A stretch of DNA of 9,797 bases from JABDBK01 sp964453575. Its GTDB lineage: Bacteria > Pseudomonadota > Gammaproteobacteria > DSM-16500. A program made the translations under genes and the position numbers. Where the stretch lies: the NCBI GenBank assembly GCA_964453575.1, contig CAYVRW010000078.1:1-9797 (forward strand). Direction: 5' to 3'. Positions 1-6,755 of this stretch are shown in pieces. Numbering within the stretch: position 1 is the stretch's first letter; each line of letters begins with the position of its first letter. A model generated the notes under the pieces. That model saw only the letters and a program-made list of their open reading frames with translations, did not search any database and was not told the origin of the DNA.

Positions 1-219
1 TCTAGCAATATTCGCTTCTTCAGGGCTTGGCATCATGCAGCCTAAAATAACTTCGCCTAGATCTTTAGGTGCAAAGGGTTGTCTTGCAAGCAACTCTCTT
101 CCTGCTTGCACTGCCATGTCCGAGGCGCTGAGCAACCCAGGCTTACTCCTTGCTTTTAAAAATGGCGTACGTGCGCCATCAACAATATAAACATCACGAT
201 AAGAATTTGTTTCCATCAT
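1..219 (-). CDS. Thiolase (acetyl-CoA C-acyltransferase), N-terminal part, cut by window edge
   Basis: The first 73 codons of a thiolase are visible; the rest lies beyond the left edge. The protein begins MMETNSYRDVYIVDGARTPF, and the I-V-D-G-A-R-T-P-F stretch is the standard thiolase N-terminal strand. It continues with a segment ending in GCMMPSPEEANIAR, matching the family's conserved G-x(n)-P-x-x-x-N-I-A-R region. Thiolases cleave 3-ketoacyl-CoA with CoA to release acetyl-CoA, the last step of beta-oxidation. The active-site cysteine, expected near residue 90, is outside the window, so activity cannot be judged. Two ATG codons are adjacent (217-219 and 214-216); an AGGGAAGAG ribosome site lies just upstream and serves either. 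The gene starts 16 nt after the stop of the upstream acyl-CoA dehydrogenase, so the two are probably co-transcribed. I cannot separate FadA, FadI and other thiolase subtypes from this fragment. Confidence 0.9.
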   Translation of the reverse strand, partial: MMETNSYRDVYIVDGARTPFLKARSKPGLLSASDMAVQAGRELLARQPFAPKDLGEVILGCMMPSPEEANIAR

Positions 220-235
220 AGCTCTTCCCTATTTA

Positions 236-2668
236 TTACTTGACTACCGTTTGTAGATCAAAGGTAAATTCATTAACTTGAATAACATCTTGATACAACT
301 CATTATATTCGCGTAATGCAATCATTTCGTCCTGTGTTAACACTCCCGCATGAACTGCCTGTTGCAATTTTGATTCCAAACTACCGTAGGATGGTAATGT
401 ACCATGCCGAACAGCCGATTGAAATTTTTTCCACAAAGAATCTGCTTCTTGCGCTTTGACAAATGCATTTTTTAATTTACGCAATGGTTCATTATCATTA
501 CCCACATAACATAATTGAGTCAAGCGGTCGCGCAACTCAGATGGCTCTAACATGGTTTTAACCATTTGATGCGTTAATTGATCGCTGGGTTTACGATAGG
601 CAATGCCCCATGGAAAAATTATCGCGCGTAATATTTTTCCAACCCAAGGCATAGGAAAGTTATTTAATAAATCATCAATAGCAATTTGAATTTCACTTAA
701 ACAATGTTCTAGACACCATTTCACGTGACTCAAATCACCAGGTCTTTTTCCTTGATCTTGAAAATACTTTAACACAGTCGATGCAAGATAAAGTTGACTT
801 AATATATCGCCCAATCGAGCTGAAGTACGTTCCCTACGTTTTAAATTTCCGCCCAGTATTAACATACACATGTCAGACAACAATGCTAATGCCGAACTCA
901 TGCGTGATAATTGACGATAATACTTGGCAGTCGGCCCGCGCACCGGTGATAACATCAAGAAACCGCCCGTCAACCCCGTCCAAAAGCTTCGCACCAAATT
1001 ACTTAATGCATAGCCAATATGCGATACTAATAATTTATCCAACGCTTTAATTTTTTTCTCGCTGTCAGGTGTTGCGAATAAATTCACTTCTTCCAAAATA
1101 TATGGATGACAACGTATCGCACCCTGACCAAAAATAATTAAATTTCTCGTCAAGATATTTGCGCCTTCGACGGTAATACAAATAGGCACAGAAAAATAAG
1201 TAATTGCCACTGTATTTCTAGGCCCCATTTGCACGCCATGGCCTGCATGAATATCCATAGCATGCAGTATGAGAGTTCTTGCCATTTCCGTCATGTGGTA
1301 TTTTGCAATAGCAGAAACAATGGATGGCCTAATGTTTAAATCCACTGCTCCTGCGGTCATGACACGACAGGATTCCAATAAATAGGTGTAACCCGCAATA
1401 ACACCCAATGCCTCTTCTATGCCCTCAAAACTCGAAATAGATACATTAAATTGTTTACGTAACTTAGCATAAGCACCTGCATCTAAATAGGCGAGTTGTC
1501 CAGCTGCTGTACTCAAAGCTGGTAAAGAAATCGAACGGCCGACGGATAATGATTCCATCATCATACGCCATCCTTGACCTGCCATTTTCGCACCGCCAAT
1601 AATCCAATCAAGTGGAATAAAAACATTTTTACCGCGCGTAGGACCATTCATAAAAGCTAAATTAAGCGGAATATGCCTGGTGCCAGTCTCAACACCAGGG
1701 TGTGCAGTGGGTATTAAAGCTAAGGTAATACCTATATCTTCTTTATCACCCAATAAATGATCAGGATCAAACATTTTAAAGGCAATGCCCATCACTGTTG
1801 CAATAGGCGCAAGCGTAATATAACGTTTGTCCCAATTTAAACGCAAACCCAACACTTCTTTGCCATCGTGTTCGCCATAACAAACAATGCCGCTATCAGT
1901 AATAGAACCGGCATCAGAGCCTGCTTCAGGTGCGGTTAAACCAAAAGATGGTATTTCTTCACCTTTTGCTAATCGCGGTAGATAATATTTTTTTTGTTCA
2001 GATGTGCCATAATTCAAAATTAATTCAGCAGGCCCCAACGAATTAGGCACCATGGTATTGACGGCAGCACTTGAACATCGAGTGGCAATTTTAGTGACAA
2101 TAGTGGAATGAGCTAAAGCAGAAAAACCAAGACCCTCGTATTCTTTGGGGATAACTAAACCAAAAAACCGTCCTGCTTTTAAATAGGCCCAAACCTCAGG
2201 TGATAAGTTTTGATCAACATGAATCACTTGCCAATCATTAATCATACCGCATAGCGTTTCAACTTCATTATCTAAAAAAGATTGCTCGTCAGGCGTTAAT
2301 GTGGGCTTTGGATTGCGTAATAATTTTTTCCATTGGGGTCTGCCGCAAAATAATTCTTTTTCCCACCAGACATTCCCTGCCTCTATAGCATCGCGTTCTG
2401 ATTCGCTGATAACTGGCATGCGTTTCTGCAAAAATTCTATCAGTGGTTTTGAAAAATAACGTTGACGATATTGATGCAAATTCGCAAACAAAACAGCAGC
2501 AAGATAGAAGATCCAACAAAATATAAGAAAAACTATATTCAGCTTGCCGGCTATGCTTACTCCAACTAATACCACACCTATTAGTACTGTCCAAATTAAT
2601 ACGGGTACTCTTATATACATCAATCCGAAAACTGTAAACAGTAAAATAGCGACATTTAGTGCAACCAT
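236..2668 (-). CDS. fadE: FadE-type acyl-CoA dehydrogenase, copy 1 (divergent paralogue)
   Basis: An 810-residue acyl-CoA dehydrogenase of the long FadE class (E. coli FadE is 814), which oxidises acyl-CoA to trans-2-enoyl-CoA using FAD. Residues 1-65 are hydrophobic, with two or three possible membrane segments. The middle domain carries PEAGSDAG (about 247-254) and LNWDKRYITLAPIATV. ITVEGANILTR (about 498-508) holds the presumed catalytic base Glu501. The FadE-specific C-terminal region includes LKRRERTSARLGD (about 610-622). I chose ATG 2666-2668 because AAGGAGAT lies just upstream. An ATG at 2722 would add 18 residues but has no comparable ribosome site and lies upstream of a likely -10 box. 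Unusual points: the normally conserved GGKGI motif reads AGHGV at 475-479, and the C-terminus (ending QVNEFTFDLQTVVK) lacks the VDDFxPEEL motif present in copy 2 and E. coli. It is followed by a thiolase, so it probably works in beta-oxidation, perhaps with altered chain-length preference. Confidence 0.93.
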   Translation of the reverse strand: MVALNVAILLFTVFGLMYIRVPVLIWTVLIGVVLVGVSIAGKLNIVFLIFCWIFYLAAVLFANLHQYRQRYFSKPLIEFLQKRMPVISESERDAIEAGNVWWEKELFCGRPQWKKLLRNPKPTLTPDEQSFLDNEVETLCGMINDWQVIHVDQNLSPEVWAYLKAGRFFGLVIPKEYEGLGFSALAHSTIVTKIATRCSSAAVNTMVPNSLGPAELILNYGTSEQKKYYLPRLAKGEEIPSFGLTAPEAGSDAGSITDSGIVCYGEHDGKEVLGLRLNWDKRYITLAPIATVMGIAFKMFDPDHLLGDKEDIGITLALIPTAHPGVETGTRHIPLNLAFMNGPTRGKNVFIPLDWIIGGAKMAGQGWRMMMESLSVGRSISLPALSTAAGQLAYLDAGAYAKLRKQFNVSISSFEGIEEALGVIAGYTYLLESCRVMTAGAVDLNIRPSIVSAIAKYHMTEMARTLILHAMDIHAGHGVQMGPRNTVAITYFSVPICITVEGANILTRNLIIFGQGAIRCHPYILEEVNLFATPDSEKKIKALDKLLVSHIGYALSNLVRSFWTGLTGGFLMLSPVRGPTAKYYRQLSRMSSALALLSDMCMLILGGNLKRRERTSARLGDILSQLYLASTVLKYFQDQGKRPGDLSHVKWCLEHCLSEIQIAIDDLLNNFPMPWVGKILRAIIFPWGIAYRKPSDQLTHQMVKTMLEPSELRDRLTQLCYVGNDNEPLRKLKNAFVKAQEADSLWKKFQSAVRHGTLPSYGSLESKLQQAVHAGVLTQDEMIALREYNELYQDVIQVNEFTFDLQTVVK

Positions 2669-2672
2669 GCTA

Positions 2673-2680
2673 TCTCCTTC
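2673..2680 (-). promoter_or_regulatory. Ribosome binding site deciding the copy 1 fadE start
   Basis: On the minus strand GAAGGAGA precedes ATG 2666-2668 by four bases. This is the strongest Shine-Dalgarno match in the upstream region and supports the 810-aa form over the 828-aa form. Confidence 0.7.
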
Positions 2681-2710
2681 ATCTTTCCTAGATTTCTTTA
2701 CAAGTACGGG

Positions 2711-2716
2711 AGTATA
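2711..2716 (-). promoter_or_regulatory. Candidate -10 box for fadE copy 1
   Basis: The minus strand reads TATACT, one base from the sigma-70 -10 consensus, about 42 nt upstream of the chosen start codon. No good -35 hexamer is found at 16-18 bp spacing (TAGCAT is the nearest), so an activator or another site may be needed. A transcript starting here would exclude the upstream ATG at 2722. Confidence 0.3.
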
Positions 2717-2760
2717 TGACAAAAGTGGATTTTAATGCTAGGGATAGAAATATCTTTTCA

Positions 2761-2774
2761 TTATGAATTCATAA
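2761..2774. promoter_or_regulatory. Perfect 14-bp palindrome, possible operator
   Basis: TTATGAATTCATAA is a perfect inverted repeat upstream of the candidate fadE copy 1 promoter. Its size and symmetry suit a dimeric repressor or activator, but it matches no operator I recognise and does not resemble the PsrA-type GAAAC(N4)GTTTC pattern. In DNA this AT-rich a chance palindrome is possible. Confidence 0.25.
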
Positions 2775-2781
2775 AGCCTCG

Positions 2782-2830
2782 AAGTTGTCCACAGATTCTG
2801 TGGGTAACTCTGTTATTAAGCTATAGAAAA
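2782..2830. repeat. 49-bp direct repeat, copy 1, with paired DnaA-like boxes
   Basis: This stretch matches 3048-3096 with three differences in 49 bases (2804 G/A, 2820 G/C, 2826 G/T). It contains TTGTCCACA at 2785-2793 and, on the other strand, TTACCCACA (plus-strand TGTGGGTAA, 2799-2807). Each is one base from the DnaA box TTATCCACA. The two boxes face each other around a 5-bp centre. Confidence 0.85.
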
Positions 2831-3047
2831 CCAAATTAAACCCTATTAGCTTACCTTTCATGCCTAACAAATCATCCTTCTTCATGAATAAATTAAATCT
2901 TATATTCAATAAGTTATAAAGATTTTGCTAAAGACTGCCATAAACGAAAGTAAATATTTAAACAACATGTGTAAAATTTATAGCTGTGCATATTATAAAA
3001 AAAAAATTAAAAATCTAGACAAAAAAAAATATTTGATTTTGCATGTA

Positions 3048-3096
3048 AAGTTGTCCACAGATTCTGTGGATAACTCTGTTATTAACCTATATAAAA
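3048..3096. repeat. 49-bp direct repeat, copy 2, with near-perfect DnaA-box palindrome
   Basis: Second copy of the repeat at 2782-2830. Positions 3051-3073 form a 23-bp palindrome with 11-bp arms around a central T and a single arm mismatch. The left arm starts TTGTCCACA; the right arm ends TGTGGATAA, an exact DnaA box on the minus strand. The repeat continues past the palindrome with ACTCTGTTATTAA, so conservation is not limited to the boxes. Confidence 0.85.
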
Positions 3097-3335
3097 CTAG
3101 CTTAATAAGTACAATTTACGGGATTCTCGCAAAAGTTCAGTAAATAAACATAAGTCAGTATTAACGAATTATCAATGACTTAGATAAAACAACTCATGTA
3201 AGTTGCACAAAGAGTAGAATTATTTAGGGAAAAGTGTCTAAATTTTAAAGCTGTGCATAAGAAAGTTGTAAAATAGTTCGACTGTCAAGATGTTATAAAA
3301 AAAAATTTATTGTGTTTTTGGGATTTAAATTTGGG

Positions 3336-3341
3336 TATAGT
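3336..3341 (+). promoter_or_regulatory. Candidate -10 box for the 72-aa orphan gene
   Basis: TATAGT matches the -10 consensus at five of six positions and lies about 30 nt upstream of ATG 3372. No clear -35 is seen. It would give a short leader and makes a GTG start at 3312 unlikely. Confidence 0.3.
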
Positions 3342-3371
3342 GCAGAGATTCAAAACTTGAGAAATATCCTT

Positions 3372-3590
3372 ATGCCTAAACATTATAATGAGACAAGCGG
3401 CAATTCGACAGAAGAAATATTAAAAATAATTAACAAATCGACGCCGAAAGAAACTGAAGAACTGTATCAGATGGTGTTAGATAGCGTGAGCAAAGAAGAT
3501 CTTGAAAAAGTCATGGCTTTGCATCGCGCGAAAGCCTCTAGAGACGAAGCGAGGATCCTTGGGATGCCGTTGGTCCATGGGCCGAGATAA
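3372..3590 (+). CDS. Small hypothetical protein, 72 aa
   Basis: I do not recognise this protein. It starts MPKHYNETSGNSTEEILKII and ends GMPLVHGPR. The middle (about 14-60) is rich in Glu, Lys, Asp and Leu and looks helical, with no membrane segment or signal peptide. ATG 3372 is preferred over a GTG at 3312 because a -10-like TATAGT sits at 3336 and the added N-terminus would be translated from AT-rich spacer. The ribosome site is poor (TTGAGAAA, about eight bases before ATG). Base composition changes sharply from the AT-rich spacer to ordinary coding DNA, which supports a real gene. The stop codon abuts the large palindrome at 3590-3641, and the gene is convergent with fadE copy 2. It could be a remnant of a longer gene. 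Confidence 0.5.
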   Translation: MPKHYNETSGNSTEEILKIINKSTPKETEELYQMVLDSVSKEDLEKVMALHRAKASRDEARILGMPLVHGPR

Positions 3591-3641
3591 AGAATGTAGG
3601 GTGGGCAAAGGAGTGAAGCGACGTGCCCACCCTACATTCTT
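3590..3641. repeat. GTAG/REP-type extragenic palindrome
   Basis: Positions 3590-3607 pair with 3624-3641 in a perfect 18-bp stem around a 16-nt loop. The core GTAGGGTGGGCA ... TGCCCACCCTAC resembles extragenic palindromes scattered through many proteobacterial genomes, which in the REP family begin with a GTAG-like tetranucleotide and are mobilised by RAYT transposases (TnpA-REP). Its GC-rich core contrasts with the neighbouring DNA. It lies between two convergent genes, where it may also act as a bidirectional transcription stop, although no T-run follows on either strand. Confidence 0.7.
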
Positions 3642-3667
3642 GTAGCGGAGAAAGGGAAAATAAAGAA

Positions 3668-6136
3668 TCACTCTATATTTGCTTTACTCACCTTCGCAGC
3701 CCTTGCATAAGGATAACGTGCCAATTCTTCCGGTGCGAAATCATCCACAGCAATCACTTTAAGCCGCGCTTCTTGCGCTGCATAAAAAATTTCTAAATCA
3801 CCTGCCGAAATAAGTTTTTTCTCAAAAGCCTGTTTCATTTGTTCCGGCAAACTATCATTTTTAATGAGGCCGTCATTCACCGCTTGTTTAACCACTTTTT
3901 CGACTTCTTCAGCAGCAATGACTTTTATTAATGCATCTTCTAACACTGCGCACATATTTCCTGGAACATCGGTGAGAAATGCACCTTCTGATAAGCGAAA
4001 ACGAGTGGCGGTTGGCTCTAAAAAAAGATGAGCTACTTTTTGACTCAACTTATCATTAGGTAAGGAAAAATGCATCCCCCATGGGAAAATAATAAAACGT
4101 AACAAATAACCTAGCCAACGATTAGGAAAGTTTTTTAATAAATCATCAAAACGTTGTTGGATTTGATAAAGGCAATACAAACTCGCCCAACGCACTACCG
4201 GCAAATCATCTTTATTTTCACCTTGATCAAAATAATGTTTTAAAACAGCCGACAACATATATAAATAACTTAAAATATCGCCTAACCGTGCTGAGATATT
4301 TTCTCTGCGCTTAAGTGAGCCGCCCAATACCATCATAGAAATGTCGGATATCATGGCAAATGCTGCGCTAAATCTTGACGCTTGTTGGAAATAACGTTTC
4401 TTTTTGCCTTTAGAAAAACGAATTAACCAGCCGCCTGTTAAGCCTAAGACAAATGTTCGCACAAAATTCGTCAAGAAATATCTCATATGACCCATTAATG
4501 CTTTATCAAAAGCTTGCAAACTCTTTTCTTCATCTTCCAATTGCGCCGCTTCAAATTCAGCAAAAACATACGGATGACATCGCATCGCACCTTGTCCAAA
4601 TATAATCATATTTCGCGTCAAAATGTTGGCGCCTTCAACGGTAATCGCAATAGGAATAGCTTGATAACTGCGTCCAAGATAATTTTGTGGGCCCAGCATA
4701 ATGCCTTTGCCGCCATGCATATCCATGGCATCGTTACCCACCACTCTACCCATTTCAGTCACATGATATTTAGTGATAGCAGAGGCAAGCGCTGGTTTTT
4801 CGCCTAAATTAATCATACCTGCAGTAAAGGTACGAGTCGCATCCATGATATAAGTCAACCCTACGATGCGTGCCAATACCTCTTCTATACCTTCAAAACG
4901 ACCAATGGGTACTTTAAACTGACGACGCACTCTGGCATAAGCACCACCTGCATAAGCCGCAACTTTAGCACCTGCGATAGCACTGGCTGGTAAAGAAATC
5001 GCGCGTCCCGCTGCCAAACATTCCATTAACATACGCCAGCCTTGTCCAATCATCGCAGGGCCGCCAATAATGTAATCTAACGGAATAAAAACATCATGCC
5101 CTTGCGTAGGCCCATTTTGAAAAGCAATATCACAGGGTAAATGACGACGTCCAATCACAACACCGGGTGTATCACGAGGAATAAGCGCACAAGTAATACC
5201 AAGATTTTTTTGACCGCCTAATAAATGCTCTGGATCATATAATTTGAAAGCAAGACCAATCACCGTTGCGATAGGCGCTAAAGTAATATAACGTTTATTC
5301 CAATTGAGGCGTATGCCTAATACTTTTTGGCCATTATGTTCACCCCAGGTGACATAACCTTTATCAGTCATGGCACCCGCATCAGAACCTGCTTCTAATC
5401 CAGTTAATGCAAAACATGGCACTTCTTCGCCGCGCGCTAACCTTGGTAAATAATAATTTTTTTGCTCTTCGGTACCGTAATGTTGTAACAATTCACCCGG
5501 CCCAAGGGAATTTGGAACAGCTATCGATGTTCCGACCGCCGCACTTCTACCATACACTTTGGTTAAAACTTGTGATTGCGCATAAGCAGAAAATGCTTTA
5601 CCTCCGTATTGCTTACGGATTTGCAACCCAAAAAACCCTTGATCTTTTAAGAATTGCCACATTTCGGGAGATAAATCGACTCTATTATGCGTAATATCCC
5701 AATCATCAATTGCCGCACATAAGGTCTCAACAGGGCCTTTTAAAAATTCTTCTTCTTCAAATGTTAATTCGGGTTTGGGAAAATTGAGTAATTTATTCCA
5801 ATTGGGATCACCACAAAATAAATCACCTTCCCAGGCAATGGTTCCTGCAGATAGTGCTTCACGTTCAGTGCTTGACATGGTAGGCATGCTTTTACGATAA
5901 AAACGCAATACCCTTTTAGTAAAAAACTTTTGCCGCCAATCTGTTGCATATAATGGAATAATAATCGCCAAGAAAATGACAAAAATAGTCACCGATGTTG
6001 CAATGGCCGCATGACTTAAAATCGCCATTAAAACAAAAAATATCGATAATCCTAACGTCCAAACCTGCAAACTTGCTCGTTGATAAGCTAACGTACAAAA
6101 ACACGCTATAAATCCTAGCAGCCAAACCCATCCCAT
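3668..6136 (-). CDS. fadE: FadE-type acyl-CoA dehydrogenase, copy 2 (canonical)
   Basis: An 822-residue FadE-class acyl-CoA dehydrogenase that catalyses the first, FAD-dependent step of beta-oxidation. Residues 1-65 are hydrophobic with at least two probable membrane segments, suggesting anchoring to the inner membrane. Conserved features in order: VPNSLGPGELLQHYGT (207-222), LEAGSDAG (247-254), LNWNKRYITLAPIATV (277-292), HGGKGIMLGPQN (474-485), AITVEGANILTR (497-508) with presumed catalytic Glu501, and LKRRENISARLGDILS in the C-terminal FadE-specific region. The C-terminal tail has VDDFAPEELA, as in E. coli FadE, so this copy looks fully functional. ATG 6136 has AAGGAAAG about five bases upstream. 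It starts 34 nt after the hpt stop and probably belongs to a nagZ-hpt-fadE operon. It is a paralogue of the gene at 236-2668 on the same strand. Confidence 0.95.
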   Translation of the reverse strand: MGWVWLLGFIACFCTLAYQRASLQVWTLGLSIFFVLMAILSHAAIATSVTIFVIFLAIIIPLYATDWRQKFFTKRVLRFYRKSMPTMSSTEREALSAGTIAWEGDLFCGDPNWNKLLNFPKPELTFEEEEFLKGPVETLCAAIDDWDITHNRVDLSPEMWQFLKDQGFFGLQIRKQYGGKAFSAYAQSQVLTKVYGRSAAVGTSIAVPNSLGPGELLQHYGTEEQKNYYLPRLARGEEVPCFALTGLEAGSDAGAMTDKGYVTWGEHNGQKVLGIRLNWNKRYITLAPIATVIGLAFKLYDPEHLLGGQKNLGITCALIPRDTPGVVIGRRHLPCDIAFQNGPTQGHDVFIPLDYIIGGPAMIGQGWRMLMECLAAGRAISLPASAIAGAKVAAYAGGAYARVRRQFKVPIGRFEGIEEVLARIVGLTYIMDATRTFTAGMINLGEKPALASAITKYHVTEMGRVVGNDAMDMHGGKGIMLGPQNYLGRSYQAIPIAITVEGANILTRNMIIFGQGAMRCHPYVFAEFEAAQLEDEEKSLQAFDKALMGHMRYFLTNFVRTFVLGLTGGWLIRFSKGKKKRYFQQASRFSAAFAMISDISMMVLGGSLKRRENISARLGDILSYLYMLSAVLKHYFDQGENKDDLPVVRWASLYCLYQIQQRFDDLLKNFPNRWLGYLLRFIIFPWGMHFSLPNDKLSQKVAHLFLEPTATRFRLSEGAFLTDVPGNMCAVLEDALIKVIAAEEVEKVVKQAVNDGLIKNDSLPEQMKQAFEKKLISAGDLEIFYAAQEARLKVIAVDDFAPEELARYPYARAAKVSKANIE

Positions 6137-6170
6137 ATGACTTTCCTTATTTTAAATTCATTCCTAAAAA

Positions 6171-6746
6171 TTATTGGTGTTCTTTTGCAACAGCATAAAT
6201 GCCAGGAGCATTGCGCAAGTATCCCTCGTAATCCAACCCAAAACCAAATAAATATCTATCTTCCGTCTCAAGGCCGACAAAATCAGGAATAAAATCGCCG
6301 CCATCTTCCCGTTTTCGAATTTTATTGACCATCACTGCCGTTAAAACTTCGGCAGCATTCGCTTGTTTACAATAATCGATAATCGCAGCTAAAGTAATAC
6401 CGCCATCAAGAATATCATCTACGATTAACACCGTGCGATTTTTTAATGATTTCCTCGGTTCCACTAACCAATGTAAATCACCGCCGCGTATTTGATCTCT
6501 GTAACGCGTCGCATGAATGTAATCCACTTCAAGCGGAAAATTAAGACGTGTTAACAAATGTCCTGCTGGTATAAGCGCGCCTACCATGACGCATAAAATA
6601 AGTGGATTTGAATCTTTCAATTTTTTGTTAATGGTTGCTGACATTTTATCTAAAGCATTTTCGACAGCTTTTAAATCATACAAACAATCTGCTTTATCTA
6701 AAACATCTTTAATTTTACCATTCACGGATTTTTCTATGATTTCCAT
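6171..6746 (-). CDS. hpt: Hypoxanthine-guanine phosphoribosyltransferase
   Basis: A 191-residue cytoplasmic purine-salvage enzyme that transfers the phosphoribosyl group of PRPP to hypoxanthine or guanine, giving IMP or GMP. The PRPP-binding signature is VLIVDDILDGGIT (106-118), with the two acidic residues that normally contact the ribose. The pyrophosphate-loop region is MVGALIPAG (54-62), the flexible-loop region contains RYRDQ (81-85), and the base-contacting C-terminal part has DFVGLETEDRYLFGFGLDYE (155-174). Length and motif order fit the bacterial type I phosphoribosyltransferases. The start has an AAGGAATAA ribosome site that overlaps the stop codon of nagZ; only 9 nt separate the genes, so translation may be coupled. 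Exact preference between hypoxanthine, guanine and xanthine cannot be read from the sequence. Confidence 0.93.
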   Translation of the reverse strand: MEIIEKSVNGKIKDVLDKADCLYDLKAVENALDKMSATINKKLKDSNPLILCVMVGALIPAGHLLTRLNFPLEVDYIHATRYRDQIRGGDLHWLVEPRKSLKNRTVLIVDDILDGGITLAAIIDYCKQANAAEVLTAVMVNKIRKREDGGDFIPDFVGLETEDRYLFGFGLDYEGYLRNAPGIYAVAKEHQ

Positions 6747-6755
6747 GTTTATTCC

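Larger units (their letters stand above)
2782..3306. other. Origin-like AT-rich spacer with a DnaA-box cluster
   Basis: The gap between the fadE copy 1 start (2668) and the small gene at 3372 holds no convincing coding sequence. DnaA-like boxes are: 2785-2793 TTGTCCACA; 2799-2807 (minus) TTACCCACA; 2968-2976 (minus) TTTTACACA; 2985-2993 (minus) ATATGCACA, weak; 3051-3059 TTGTCCACA; 3065-3073 (minus) TTATCCACA, exact consensus; 3252-3260 (minus) TTATGCACA, fitting TTWTNCACA. A-tracts at 2997-3006 and 3297-3305 each follow TTAT, and long A/T-only stretches between 2993 and 3037 could unwind easily. The order palindromic box pair, GCTGTGCATA, A-tract occurs twice with a period near 266 bp, so the region looks like an old tandem duplication. 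It could be a replication origin, a DnaA-titrating site or an unrelated repeat. dnaA is not in the window. Confidence 0.45.

Noticed and set aside
2669..2722. 18-residue N-terminal extension of fadE copy 1 from an ATG at 2722
   Set aside because: No ribosome site there, a -10-like box lies inside it, and the strong AAGGAGAT before ATG 2668 gives a protein of the normal FadE length with the usual hydrophobic start.
2925..3143. 72-codon plus-strand reading frame in the AT-rich spacer
   Set aside because: The product is Lys/Asn/Ile-rich from A-tracts, has no ribosome site, and runs through the DnaA-box repeat, whose first copy at 2782 has no matching frame.
2782..3306. CRISPR array
   Set aside because: Only two repeat units exist, they are 266 bp apart, and the intervening DNA is far longer than a spacer.
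3312..3371. GTG start extending the 72-aa orphan to 92 aa
   Set aside because: The extension is AT-rich spacer sequence, has no ribosome site and lies over the likely promoter.
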